Part shown: positions 1 through 8,292 of the stretch, piece after piece
Layout: each line of letters opens with the position of its first letter
Numbering within the stretch: the stretch's first letter is position 1
NCBI GenBank assembly: GCA_001449105.1
Contig: LNIY01000024.1
Span: 43,719 to 107,718 of the forward strand
DNA: 64,000 nucleotides
Reading direction: 5' to 3'
Origin: Caulobacter vibrioides
GTDB taxonomy: Bacteria > Pseudomonadota > Alphaproteobacteria > Caulobacterales > Caulobacteraceae
Notes under the pieces: generated by a model
The model's input: the letters and a program-made list of their open reading frames with translations, nothing else
What the model was told of the DNA's origin: nothing
The model's database searches: none
Program-made: the position numbers and the translations under genes

Positions 1-718
1 CGAGATTGCGCCGCAGCCGCCAGGCTGCCGTCAGGCGCTTGCGCTCGACGGGCGACATCTCGGGCGCGGGCCTGCCCTCGCCGTCGAACCGGCCGTCATC
101 GGCCCAGCAGGCCGGCAGCAGGCGCTGGTAGTGCGCCGGATCGAACGCCAGGATCGAGGCCTCGCGGCCGGCCTTCTCGACCCGGAACTCGGCGGCGTAG
201 GTCTCCTGGAACAGCGCCGTCCAGTAGGCTTCCGGCGGCCCGTCCTCGGGGCCGAGCGCCGTGGCGAAACGGGCGGCGGTGCGGGCGGCGCGGCGGACGG
301 CCTCGACCACCGCCTCGCGCGCGGCCTCGTCGGCGGCCCAGACGAGGCCCGAGGGCTGCACGAAGCGGGTCCACAGGGTGGTGTCGATCCCCCTGCCCCT
401 CACCGCCTGCGAAAACCGCGACAGGGTCATCGAGGCGACCTTGGCCCGCAGGGTGAGGCCCTCGTGCTCCAGCTCATGATAGCTGACGTCGGGCCACAAT
501 ATGCGGGTGGCCACGCCGCGCAGGCCGCGCGGCGGCCGCTCGGTCAGGACGTAGAAATCGAGAACGCCCGAAAGGTCGCCCGTGCGCAGGATCGAGCCGT
601 AGAACAGCACCGCCCGCGCGGTCGGAAACAGGCCCGTCAGGTGTTCGGCGAAGGCGCGGATCGGCGCCGGGATCGGCTGCGCCAGTTCGGCCTCGACCAG
701 CGGCCGGACCGCGCTCAT
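1..718 (-). CDS. Tam41/nucleotidyltransferase-like protein, partial (C-terminus outside window)
   Basis: The gene starts at ATG 718 and runs off the left edge; about 239 residues are visible. Near residue 40 it reads FYGSILRTGD, then LDFYVL about ten residues later. This YGS...DF pattern resembles the active-site region of Tam41-type phosphatidate cytidylyltransferases and other polymerase-beta-fold enzymes. A later segment (ELEHEGLTLRAKVASM, then TLWTRFVQPSG) recalls the Tam41 'GRLHKPV' region, but I have no alignment. Its ATG overlaps the stop of the upstream lipid kinase (ATGA), so the two are translationally coupled. In C. crescentus a gene in this position belongs to the ceramide phosphoglycerate set, as I recall it (CCNA_01219). 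I infer that it activates ceramide-1-phosphate with a CDP group. A generic nucleotidyltransferase-fold protein of unknown substrate is the alternative. No RBS of its own is needed given the overlap. Confidence 0.7.
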   Translation of the reverse strand, partial: MSAVRPLVEAELAQPIPAPIRAFAEHLTGLFPTARAVLFYGSILRTGDLSGVLDFYVLTERPPRGLRGVATRILWPDVSYHELEHEGLTLRAKVASMTLSRFSQAVRGRGIDTTLWTRFVQPSGLVWAADEAAREAVVEAVRRAARTAARFATALGPEDGPPEAYWTALFQETYAAEFRVEKAGREASILAFDPAHYQRLLPACWADDGRFDGEGRPAPEMSPVERKRLTAAWRLRRNL

Positions 719-1626
719 CCGACCACGAACCGCAGCGGCGCGCCCAGGGCCAGGGCCAGCTTGCCGCCCTCGAACACCTCGCCGTCGAGCACGAAGTCGA
801 ACTGGCCCGAGGCATAGAGCGCGGCCGGATCGCGTCGGCGATAGCCGCGCGTCTCCAGGATCGGCTTGGACTTGCCCGACAGCACGGTCGGCAGCATCCG
901 CAGCAGGCGCTGGGGCGGTGCATCGACATCCAGCACCTTCAACCCCTCCCGCGGCGGGCCGAAGGGCTTGAGATCGAACGGCAGGCGCTTCAGCGCCGTG
1001 GCCAGCAGCACGAAGCGCTCGCCAGCGGGCTGGGCTTCGCCGTCCATGGCCACCTTCACCGCCACGCCCTGGCGCCATTGGTCGCGGGCGCCGCCGAACA
1101 GCGCGCCCAGGGTGGCGCCGGCCAGGGTCACCGCCACCGACAGGCTCTGGAACACGCCCATGCGGTTGACGCGCTTGGACAGGGCCGTGGCCCGCACAAG
1201 CGCGCCCAGCCCGAAGAAGAAGCCCCGCAGCGGCGGACGGCCGTCGGCGAAGCGCACCTCGAGCGGAGCGCGGATCTTCACCCGAGGCTCGGCCTGGGCG
1301 GCGGCGACCAGGGCCTCCTCCAGCCGCCAGTCGCGCGGCGCGCCCAGGTCGATGGCCAGCACGTTGGTCTTGCCCGACGGCAGGATCGCCAGCATCGGCA
1401 TGTCGTCGCCGAAGGTCGAGGGCGTCAGGCCCAGGACGTCGCGCACCGTTCCGTCGCCGCCGTCGATGACCAGCAGGTCGATCTTCTCCTCGGCGAAGCG
1501 GGCCAGTTCCTCGCCCAGCGCCTCGCGCGTCGCCGGCTCGACCACGCGCACGCCCTGCGGCGTGGGCGCATGCACCCGGCCCTGGTTGGCGTGGCTACGC
1601 GGGTTCCTGACGACGCCGACGCGCAT
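715..1626 (-). CDS. cerK: Diacylglycerol kinase-family lipid kinase, probable ceramide kinase
   Basis: 303 residues. The N-terminus has the family opening (VVRNPRSHANQG), then the nucleotide-binding GGDGT at residues 56-60 and LPSGKTNVLA at 82-91, which takes the place of the usual LPxGTxND motif. This is the DAGK/sphingosine-kinase/YegS fold, a cytosolic enzyme acting at the inner membrane. The ATG shares one base with the stop of the upstream CDP-alcohol transferase (TGATG) and its stop overlaps the next ATG, so three genes are co-translated. Beside a ceramide-synthase homologue 5.5 kb away, the best reading is a ceramide kinase like C. crescentus CpgB/CerK (about CCNA_01218, from memory). 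Family membership is clear. The ceramide substrate is inferred from context; diacylglycerol remains possible. Confidence 0.85.
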   Translation of the reverse strand: MRVGVVRNPRSHANQGRVHAPTPQGVRVVEPATREALGEELARFAEEKIDLLVIDGGDGTVRDVLGLTPSTFGDDMPMLAILPSGKTNVLAIDLGAPRDWRLEEALVAAAQAEPRVKIRAPLEVRFADGRPPLRGFFFGLGALVRATALSKRVNRMGVFQSLSVAVTLAGATLGALFGGARDQWRQGVAVKVAMDGEAQPAGERFVLLATALKRLPFDLKPFGPPREGLKVLDVDAPPQRLLRMLPTVLSGKSKPILETRGYRRRDPAALYASGQFDFVLDGEVFEGGKLALALGAPLRFVVG

Positions 1627-2750
1627 CAGCGCGACAGCCAGGACTGGATCGAGCCCTTCGGCGCGAGCGCGCCCTGCACGATCTGCAGGGCGTGGACCAG
1701 GAAGCAGATCGCCGTCCAGACCGCCACCAGCACGAAGCCGATGTCGGGCCGGCCGACCAGCACGCTGCCGGTCAGCAGGATCAGGTTCGGGTTGCGGCGG
1801 GCGGTGATCAGCCGGAAGAAGCTGTCGAACGGCCGCCAGGCGTGCATCTCCAGCTTGAAGAGCGACAGGAAGATCCCCTCCTCCACCCGCTGGGCCACGT
1901 AGCCGCCGACGACGATGGCCAGCAGCCACGGCGCGTAAGGCATCGACAGGCCGACGGCGAACACGCCGACGTACCAGGCCCACCACCAGAACGGCGGGTG
2001 CACCAGGTCGATGCCGTGGTCGAAGACATTGCCCCACTTGGACGAGGTCAGGGTCACGCGGGCCAGCTTGCCGTCGACGGTGTCGAGGAAGGTCATGATC
2101 CAGGCGCAGACCAGGCCCCAGCCGAAGTGGCCGCGCCAGAACAGCACGAAGGCGGCGATTGTCAGCAGGAAGCCGATGAAGGTCACCTGGTTCGGCGTCA
2201 TCTTGGCAAGGGCGCACCAGCGGGTGACGATCCGCGCCGGGGTCGGCCAGACGTACTTGGTGACCAGATCGGTGACGCCCTTGTACGAGCCCTGGAACAG
2301 GCGCTTCTCGACCGCGCGCACGCTGTCCTTGGTCAGGCGCTCCAGCACCGGCGGCTCGCGCTTGCGCAGGGCGCTGTTGTAGGCCGAGCCCAACTCCAGC
2401 GCCGTCAGGCGGGTAAAGCGGGCGTCGATCGTCGAGGGATCCTTGCCTTCGGCCAGGGCCGCGACCGCGCCTTGCGCGACCTCGGCCGGCGCGTTCACCG
2501 CCGTCGGCGCGCCCGCGTCGTCGATCAGCACCGCCCATGGCCGGCCGGCCAGGGCCTTGATCAGCGACTCGTCGAACACCCAGCCGGCATGGACCGCGAT
2601 CGCGTCACCGCCCTCGTTCGCGACTTCCGGAACGCCGATCCGGCGATAGATGCGCGACAGCCGCTCGCCCGAGGTCATGCCCCAGATCCGCGCCTCGCTG
2701 GCGCCCACCGTCACGGCGCGCGGAACGACTGGATTGATTTCGCCGGTCAC
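1626..2750 (-). CDS. CDP-alcohol phosphatidyltransferase family protein with N-terminal degenerate nucleotidyltransferase-like region
   Basis: 374 residues with a GTG start; an AAGGGG Shine-Dalgarno lies about 12 bases upstream. The CDP-alcohol transferase signature D-x2-D-G-x2-A-R-x8-G-x3-D-x3-D is complete at residues 223-248 (DTVDGKLAR ... D ... D). Hydrophobic membrane segments flank and follow it. Residues 1-110 resemble a degenerate nucleotidyltransferase fold (SEARIWGMTSGERL), seen in some long members of the family. The enzyme would move a phospho-lipid from a CDP-activated donor onto an alcohol at the inner membrane. It is the first gene of the coupled leftward operon with the lipid kinase and Tam41-like protein, so I infer that it attaches the polar head group of ceramide phosphoglycerate. 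An internal ATG at 2678 is an alternative start but would remove much of the N-terminal region. Confidence 0.88.
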   Translation of the reverse strand: MTGEINPVVPRAVTVGASEARIWGMTSGERLSRIYRRIGVPEVANEGGDAIAVHAGWVFDESLIKALAGRPWAVLIDDAGAPTAVNAPAEVAQGAVAALAEGKDPSTIDARFTRLTALELGSAYNSALRKREPPVLERLTKDSVRAVEKRLFQGSYKGVTDLVTKYVWPTPARIVTRWCALAKMTPNQVTFIGFLLTIAAFVLFWRGHFGWGLVCAWIMTFLDTVDGKLARVTLTSSKWGNVFDHGIDLVHPPFWWWAWYVGVFAVGLSMPYAPWLLAIVVGGYVAQRVEEGIFLSLFKLEMHAWRPFDSFFRLITARRNPNLILLTGSVLVGRPDIGFVLVAVWTAICFLVHALQIVQGALAPKGSIQSWLSR

Positions 2751-2828
2751 CGGTACTTAAACCCCTTGAAAGCCGAGGCGATTGATAAGCAGCTTCGCCG
2801 AAATTCGCCACAATCGCGCTGGTCCCTC

Positions 2829-3716
2829 TTGTCGATATTCCGCCTCGCCCATCTGTCGGACCCTCACCTGCCGCCGCCGCCGGGCGCGTTCGGCTGGCGC
2901 GACCTGGCCTCCAAGCGGCTGCTCAGCCGCATCGCCTGGCGTCGCAAGCACAAGATCCATCGTCCGGAAGTCCTCGAAGCCCTGGTCGCCGACCTGAAGG
3001 CCCACGCCCCCGACCATGTGGCGATTACCGGCGATCTCACCAACTTCGCCTCGGAAATAGAAATCTCGGCCGCCCGTCGCTGGCTTGAAAGTCTCGGCCC
3101 CGCCGAGACCGTGACCGTCAGCCCCGGCAACCACGACGCCCTGGTCGGCGAGACCGACCAAGCCCGCTTCGCCCCCTGGACCGCCTGGCTGGGCGACGAC
3201 GAGGACGCCGCCTTCCCGCAGGTGCGCCTGCGCGGCCCCGTGGCGATCATCAACCTGTGCTCGGCCGTACCCACCGCCCTGCACCTGGCCACCGGCCGCC
3301 TGGGCGAGCGGCAGCTCGAACGGCTCGAGGCCCTGCTGGCCGATCCGGCTCATGCCGACCGCTTCAAGGTGGTGCTACTGCACCATCCGCCCACCGCCGG
3401 CGCGGTCACCGGCCGCAAGGAGCTGGACGACCAGGCCGGGCTGCGCGCGGTGCTCGCCCGCCGGGGCGCCGACCTGGTGCTGCACGGCCACGCCCACCAG
3501 TCGCTGATCGCGAACGTTCCCGGCCCTGACGGCCGCACCATTCCCGTGCTGGGCGTGCCGTCGGCCTCGGCCTGGATCGGCGGCCACTCGCCCGCGCGCT
3601 GGCACGCGCTGGAGATCGAACCGCGCGACGGCGGCTATTCGCTGCGGGTCATCGCCCGAGGGCTGGACCCGGCCACGGGCGGCATCCGCGAGCTGGGCCG
3701 GTACTCGCTCGCTTAG
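2829..3716 (+). CDS. Calcineurin-like metallophosphoesterase
   Basis: 295 residues from a TTG start; no ATG or GTG gives a sensible N-terminus and I see no clear RBS, so the start is uncertain. All class motifs are present: SDPH at 10-13, GDLTN at 68-72, GNHD at 90-93, LLHHPP near 173-178 and HGHAH at 209-213, which bind the dimetal centre. It is cytosolic, with no signal peptide. It lies 78 bases from, and divergent to, the CDP-alcohol transferase. In that setting it could be the phosphatase that removes a terminal phosphate from a sphingolipid intermediate, as PGP phosphatase does for phosphatidylglycerol. That role is inference; cyclic nucleotide or general phosphodiester hydrolysis fits the fold equally well. 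Confidence 0.85.
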   Translation: MSIFRLAHLSDPHLPPPPGAFGWRDLASKRLLSRIAWRRKHKIHRPEVLEALVADLKAHAPDHVAITGDLTNFASEIEISAARRWLESLGPAETVTVSPGNHDALVGETDQARFAPWTAWLGDDEDAAFPQVRLRGPVAIINLCSAVPTALHLATGRLGERQLERLEALLADPAHADRFKVVLLHHPPTAGAVTGRKELDDQAGLRAVLARRGADLVLHGHAHQSLIANVPGPDGRTIPVLGVPSASAWIGGHSPARWHALEIEPRDGGYSLRVIARGLDPATGGIRELGRYSLA

Positions 3717-3721
3717 ACCCT

Positions 3722-3848
3722 CCCCTGAAGGGGGAGGTGTCGGCGCAGCCGACGGAGGGGGACGTGACTGCCGCCCTCGCGATCGAACCGACTTCAGAAG
3801 GGACTTCCCCCTCCGGCCCTTCGGGCCACCTCCCCCTCCAGGGGGAGG
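3722..3848. repeat. Intergenic inverted repeat (CTCCCCCT...GGGGGAG family)
   Basis: Imperfect inverted arms of about 39 bases (3722-3761 and 3806-3848) would form a long hairpin between convergent genes. The unit includes GGGGGAGGTG and CGACGGAGGGGGA, a type scattered through this window (also near 39.6 and 48.9 kb). It may also terminate transcription from both sides, but no clean T-run is present. Confidence 0.7.
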
Positions 3849-3856
3849 ATCTATCC

Positions 3857-4342
3857 CTACTTCCCGTAGCGCATCCGCACGCGAATGGTGTTCTCCCCGG
3901 AGTTCACGTTGAACCGCGCGGAATCGAACGACGGCACGCCGAAGCGCGAGGGGGCGTCGTTCGAAAAGCCGTAGCCTTCGGTCGGCACCCCCACCGCGTT
4001 GCGGTCGAAATCATGGTTGCCGTTGGCGTCGTGATAGACGGCCACCGCATAGATGTCGGCCTTCGGCAGGTTGAAGCAGGCCTCGGTGGTCGGCGCGCTG
4101 GCCGGGACCCGCAGGCGCAGCAGCTTGCCGCGCGGCGCCAGGAAGCGACTCGGGTCGGACGGATAGACCGTGACCGTCACCTCGCCCGTCTCGGACTTCA
4201 GGCGGCCGACCTCCACGGTCAGCCGCACGCCGGTGTCCCGGCCCACGCAATCCTGCTTCGCCGCCGCCGGCGTCGCCATCCCCAGCAAGCCCAGCAGCGT
4301 CCCTAGCGCCGCAAGGCCTGGAAGAACGGTTCGTGCTTCCAT
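3857..4342 (-). CDS. Secreted DUF2141 family protein
   Basis: 161 residues. A signal peptide of about 28 residues (hydrophobic LAALGTLLGLLGMA, ending near AAAK) points to the periplasm or beyond. The mature part carries the DUF2141 hallmark: a beta-rich domain with VYHDANGNHDFDRN followed by PTEGYGFSNDA. Two cysteines (in QDCVG and EACFN) could form a disulfide. The function of the family is unknown; the D/N-rich segment hints at metal binding. It stands alone, facing away from the HIT gene across a 74-base gap. Family assignment is confident from the motif; nothing in context assigns a role. Confidence 0.8.
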   Translation of the reverse strand: MEARTVLPGLAALGTLLGLLGMATPAAAKQDCVGRDTGVRLTVEVGRLKSETGEVTVTVYPSDPSRFLAPRGKLLRLRVPASAPTTEACFNLPKADIYAVAVYHDANGNHDFDRNAVGVPTEGYGFSNDAPSRFGVPSFDSARFNVNSGENTIRVRMRYGK

Positions 4343-4416
4343 GTAAAAGGCCGTGTCCCTATTGTCGCCCCGACGCGATCAGCGCCCGCAGACTCGCCTG
4401 AAGTATCGGTTGCCGC

Positions 4417-4854
4417 ATGCCCAACCCCACAGCCCTCGCATTCGGCTACCCACGCTCGAAAGTGGCCGAAACCGACCACTGGTTGGTCCTTGTACGTCCC
4501 AAGCAGCCGACTTTCGGGTCTCTCGTCCTGGTATGCAAGGAACCCGTGCAGGCGTTCTCGGATCTGAGTCCCGAGGCCTTCGCCGACATGGGGATCGCCG
4601 TCGCCGGAATCGAACGCCTGCTGAAGGCCAGGATCGCCTACGAGAAGATCAACTATCTGATGCTGATGATGGTCGACCGCGACGTCCATTTCCACGTCCT
4701 GCCCCGCTACGAGGGCGCGCGCGAACACGAGGGGCAGAGCTTCCCTGACACCGGTTGGCCCGCCGCCCCGGCGCTCGGCTCGGCCGTCGCGCTGGACGAC
4801 GCCGCCGTCGAGCGCCTCGCCGACGATTTCGCAGCCGCGTGGTCCGCCGCGTGA
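4417..4854 (+). CDS. HIT domain protein
   Basis: 145 residues. The histidine-triad region reads DRDVHFHVLPRY at residues 87-98: the last two histidines (91 and 93) and the PRY tail match HIT hydrolases, but the first histidine is replaced by Asp89. The upstream segment with FGSLVLVCKEP also fits. HIT enzymes hydrolyse or transfer nucleoside-phosphate groups. Its TGA overlaps a GTG that opens the lptF reading frame (GTGA at 4851-4854), so it is likely the first gene of the lptF-lptG-ceramide synthase operon. With nucleotide-activated lipids predicted nearby, a nucleotide-lipid or CDP-intermediate substrate is possible but unproven. Confidence 0.85.
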   Translation: MPNPTALAFGYPRSKVAETDHWLVLVRPKQPTFGSLVLVCKEPVQAFSDLSPEAFADMGIAVAGIERLLKARIAYEKINYLMLMMVDRDVHFHVLPRYEGAREHEGQSFPDTGWPAAPALGSAVALDDAAVERLADDFAAAWSAA

Positions 4855-4895
4855 GCAAGCTGAAGAAGAAGTTCGACGTGCGGCGGCTGACGGCC

Positions 4896-6080
4896 ATGGG
4901 CCTGATCGACCGCTACCTGCTGCGCCTGCTGGGCTGGCCGCTGGCCGGATGCCTTGGCCTGACCGTGGTGGCCCTGCTGCTCGAGCGCGTGCTGCGCCTG
5001 CTCGACCTCCTATCGCAAAGCGCCGCCCGCTTCGACTACGTCACCCAGCTGGCCTTGAACCTCTTGCCGCACTATCTGGGCCTGGCCCTGCCGGTGGCGT
5101 TCTTCGTCGCCCTGTTCATCGTCATCAGCAAGCTGTCGGACGGCTCGGAGATCGACGCCCTGCTGGCCGGCGGCCAGTCGCTGGAGCGCATCGCCGCGCC
5201 CTTCGTCTGCATCGGCCTGGCGCTCAGCATCTTCAGCGTCGCGGTGTTCGGCTACGTCCAGCCCTACAGCCGCTACGCCTATCGCGCCGTGATGCACGCC
5301 GCCGTCAACGCCGGCTGGAACGGTCGCCTCTCGGGCGGGGCCTTCATCGACGACGACGGCTCGCTGATGACCGCCGACAGCGCCGACCTCGCCGGCCAGC
5401 GCCTGACCCGCGTCTTCATCCGCCGCCCCGACGCGGCCGGCCACGAGGAGCTGATCACCGCCGCCAGCGCCACGCTTCAAGTCTCGGCCGACGGCAAGAC
5501 CGTGACCATGCGCCTGAAGTCGGGCCGCCGCATCGGCAGCGACGCACGCGGCAACTACCGGAGCCTGGCCTTCGACGACCTGACCACCGAGGCCCCGCTG
5601 AAGGCCGCCGCCAGCCTGCTGCGGGCCCGCGGCGGCGACGAGCGCGAGCTGACCCTGGGCGAGCTGCTGCACCAGGCCAAGTCGCCCAATCCGGTCGTGC
5701 CCAAGGCCACGCTGATGGCCGAGTTCTACGGGCGTATCGCCCGCGCCGCCTTCCTGCCGTTCCTGCCGCTGCTGGCCTTCCCGCTGGGCCTGGCCGCCAA
5801 GCGCGGCAACCGCGCGCCGGGCCTGCTGCTGGCCGGGGTGCTGCTGCTGGCCTTCCAGCACAGCCTGCTGCTGGGCCAGAGCCTGGCCGAATCCGGCCGC
5901 ATCGCCTCGCTGCCCGCCGTCGGCCTGCCGTTCCTGATCTTCACGGGCCTGGCCGTCTGGCTGTTCGTCGGCAGCCGCACGCGGCCCGGCGACACCCCGA
6001 TCTCGCGCCTCGTCCTGGCCATGAGCGCCCAGTTCCGCCGCGCCCTCAAGCCGTTCCAGCGCAAGGAGCGCGCCGCATGA
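4896..6080 (+). CDS. lptF: LptF/LptG permease family protein (LptF position)
   Basis: 394 residues from ATG 4896, which opens with the typical MGLIDRYLLRLLGWP. A GTG at 4851 overlapping the HIT stop is an alternative that adds 15 residues. The protein has the YjgP/YjgQ plan: three N-terminal membrane helices, a central periplasmic beta-jellyroll (about 150-280) and three C-terminal helices. Such proteins pair with LptG and the LptB ATPase to extract lipopolysaccharide from the inner membrane. Here the pair is embedded with sphingolipid genes and overlaps lptG by four bases. As I recall, C. crescentus has an extra LptF/LptG pair at this spot, so this may be a dedicated sphingolipid extractor. 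Whether the genome has a second lptFG cannot be seen here. Confidence 0.9.
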   Translation: MGLIDRYLLRLLGWPLAGCLGLTVVALLLERVLRLLDLLSQSAARFDYVTQLALNLLPHYLGLALPVAFFVALFIVISKLSDGSEIDALLAGGQSLERIAAPFVCIGLALSIFSVAVFGYVQPYSRYAYRAVMHAAVNAGWNGRLSGGAFIDDDGSLMTADSADLAGQRLTRVFIRRPDAAGHEELITAASATLQVSADGKTVTMRLKSGRRIGSDARGNYRSLAFDDLTTEAPLKAAASLLRARGGDERELTLGELLHQAKSPNPVVPKATLMAEFYGRIARAAFLPFLPLLAFPLGLAAKRGNRAPGLLLAGVLLLAFQHSLLLGQSLAESGRIASLPAVGLPFLIFTGLAVWLFVGSRTRPGDTPISRLVLAMSAQFRRALKPFQRKERAA

Positions 6081-7138
6081 AGCTGCAGCTCTACGTCCTG
6101 CGCACCGTCGCCACCCGCGCGCTCGGCGCCGTCCTGATCCTGATGGCCATCCTGCAGATCCTCGACCTGCTGGAAGTCACCACCGACATCCTCGATCGCG
6201 GCCTCGGCGTCGGCGGGGTCGCCTACTACGCCGCCCTGCGCGCCCCGGCCCTGTTCCAGCAGGTCGCGCCCCTGGCGGTGCTGGCCGGCGGCCTGTTCGC
6301 CTTCTCGCAGCTGGCCCGCGAGAACGCCGTGGTGGCCATGCGCGCCGCCGGCATCTCGGGCTATCGCATCGTCGCCATGGCCGTTCCGGTGGCGATCGCC
6401 GTGCTGGCGCTCGACGCCCTGTGCGCCCAGGTGGTCTCGCCGCGCACCGATCCGACGCTCAGCGCCTGGTGGGCCGCCACCACGCCGGTCGCCGAGCGCA
6501 AGCCCGCCGCCGCGCGCACCTTCCGCGCCGGCGAGGACCTGGTCACCGCCAAGGAAGCGACCGCCAACGGCGCGCGCCTGACCGAGCTGACCATCTATCG
6601 CCGCGACAACTCCGGCGCCCTGACCGAGCGCGTCGTCGCCCCGTCGGCCCAGTTCCAGAACGGCGCCTGGCGGCTGCAATCGCCAGTGACCACGCGCTAT
6701 CTGGGCGACCGGGTCGAGCCGATGACCGCCGCCTCGGCCACCTGGCCCACGGCCCTGCGTCCGGCCGATGTGCAGGCGCTGTTCGCCGACGCCCCCGCCC
6801 CGTCCGCCGCCTCGGCCCGCCGCGCGCTGGAGAACGGCGGCTCCGACCGCCCGCAGAGCTTCTACGCCACCCGCCTGCAGACGGCCTTCTCCGGCCCGAT
6901 CGCGGCGCTGGTCATGCTGCTGCTCAGCGCCCCGGTGGCCTGGGCCAACTTCCGCAGCGGCCAGGGCGCGGTCCTGCTGACCACGGGCCTGGCCGCCGGC
7001 CTGCTGTTCCTGGTCGCCGACGGCCTGCTGTCGGCCCTGGGCGAATCCGGCTCGCTGTCGCCGATCCTGGCCGCCTGGGCCGCCCCCGTCGTCTTCGCCG
7101 CCCTCGCCGTGCGCGCCTTCGTGTCCCTGGAGGGATGA
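6077..7138 (+). CDS. lptG: LptF/LptG permease family protein (LptG position)
   Basis: 353 residues; the ATG overlaps the lptF stop (ATGA) and the TGA shares a base with the next ATG at 7138. Layout: N-terminal membrane segments (LGAVLILMAILQILDLLEV and following), a central periplasmic domain from about residue 130 to 260, and C-terminal helices from about 270. LARENAVVAMRAAGISGYRI near residue 80 is the family's conserved cytoplasmic coupling-helix region. It would form the second half of an LptB2FG-type ABC extractor. Direct coupling to a ceramide synthase homologue downstream argues for sphingolipid rather than, or as well as, LPS substrate. The family is certain; the substrate is inference. 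Confidence 0.9.
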   Translation: MKLQLYVLRTVATRALGAVLILMAILQILDLLEVTTDILDRGLGVGGVAYYAALRAPALFQQVAPLAVLAGGLFAFSQLARENAVVAMRAAGISGYRIVAMAVPVAIAVLALDALCAQVVSPRTDPTLSAWWAATTPVAERKPAAARTFRAGEDLVTAKEATANGARLTELTIYRRDNSGALTERVVAPSAQFQNGAWRLQSPVTTRYLGDRVEPMTAASATWPTALRPADVQALFADAPAPSAASARRALENGGSDRPQSFYATRLQTAFSGPIAALVMLLLSAPVAWANFRSGQGAVLLTTGLAAGLLFLVADGLLSALGESGSLSPILAAWAAPVVFAALAVRAFVSLEG

Positions 7139-8292
7139 TGCCTTTCGATTCCGCGTCCGAGGCGATCTCGGTCCTGCCCGTGCGCACGCCCGATGAGCTG
7201 AAGCGCTTCATCGCCCTGCCCGCGCGCCTCAACGCCAAGGACCCCCACTGGATCACGCCGCTGACCCTGGAGCGGACCGAGGCCCTGTCGCCCAAGACCA
7301 ACCCGTTCTTCCAGCACGCCGAGGTGCAGCTGTTCCTGGCCGTGCGCGGCGGCCGCGACGTCGGCCGGATCAGCGCCCAGATCGACGAGCTGACCCCGCA
7401 GAAGACGCCCGGGCGCCTGGACGGCCACTTCGGCCTGATCGCCGCCGAGGACGACGCCGAGGTCTTCGCCGCCCTGCTGCTCACGGCCGAGGCCTGGCTG
7501 CGCGAGCGCGGCCGCACCCACGTGATGGGTCCGTTCAACCTGTCGATCAACGAGGAGGTCGGCCTGCTGGTCGACGGCTTCGACACTCCGCCGATGGTGA
7601 TGATGGGCCATGATCCGGCCTATGCCGGGGGCCGCGTCGAGCAGCAGGGCTACGCCAAGGCCAAGGACGTCTACGCCTACTACGCGCCGATGCACGTCGA
7701 CCTGCCGCCGGCCGTGCGTCGCCGGGCCGAGCGGCCGCCGGCCGAGGGCGTGGTGCTGCGCCAGCTGGACATGAGCCGCTACGACGAGGAAGTGGTCACC
7801 CTGACCGACATCCTCAACGACGCCTGGAAGGACAACTGGGGCTTCACCCCCACCACCGAGGCCGAGACCGCCCAGCTGGCCAAGGCCCTCAAGGCCGTGA
7901 TCGACAAGCGCCTGACCTGGTTCGCCGAGATCGACGGCGAGGCCGCCGGCTTCCTGGTGTTCCTGCCCAACGTCAACGAGGCCATCGCCGATCTCGACGG
8001 CAAGCTGCTGCCGTTCGGCTGGGCCAAGCTGCTGTGGCGGCTGAAGGTCAAGCGCGTGAAGTCGGCCCGCATCCCGCTGATGGGCGTGAAGCGCAAGTTC
8101 GCCGAGAGCATCCGCGGCCGCATGCTGCCGTTCCAGATGATGCACGCGGGCCGCACCTCGGCGCTCGCGCTGGGCTACGAGCGGTTCGAAATCTCGTGGG
8201 TGCTGGAAGAGAACATGCCCATGCGTCGCATCGCCGAGGCCATCGGCTCGCAGGTCTACAAGACCTATCGCATCTATGAGAAGGCGCTCTAG
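7138..8292 (+). CDS. bcerS: GNAT-fold N-acyltransferase, probable bacterial ceramide synthase
   Basis: 384 residues starting at the ATG that shares its A with the lptG stop (TGATG). Sequence features are those of the long GNAT-like family: LPARLNAKDPHWITPL near residue 30, then GRISAQIDEL, GPFNLSINEEVGLLVDG near 140, and an acyl-transferase half with WFAEIDGEAAGFLVFLPN near 265. It lacks membrane segments. C. crescentus CCNA_01212 (bCerS), which acylates 3-ketosphinganine with an acyl-CoA in ceramide synthesis, is a protein of this family beside equivalent neighbours; I am matching from memory. The downstream nucleotidyltransferase starts one base after its stop. Serine palmitoyltransferase would be expected beyond the left edge of the window. 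Confidence 0.82.
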   Translation: MPFDSASEAISVLPVRTPDELKRFIALPARLNAKDPHWITPLTLERTEALSPKTNPFFQHAEVQLFLAVRGGRDVGRISAQIDELTPQKTPGRLDGHFGLIAAEDDAEVFAALLLTAEAWLRERGRTHVMGPFNLSINEEVGLLVDGFDTPPMVMMGHDPAYAGGRVEQQGYAKAKDVYAYYAPMHVDLPPAVRRRAERPPAEGVVLRQLDMSRYDEEVVTLTDILNDAWKDNWGFTPTTEAETAQLAKALKAVIDKRLTWFAEIDGEAAGFLVFLPNVNEAIADLDGKLLPFGWAKLLWRLKVKRVKSARIPLMGVKRKFAESIRGRMLPFQMMHAGRTSALALGYERFEISWVLEENMPMRRIAEAIGSQVYKTYRIYEKAL

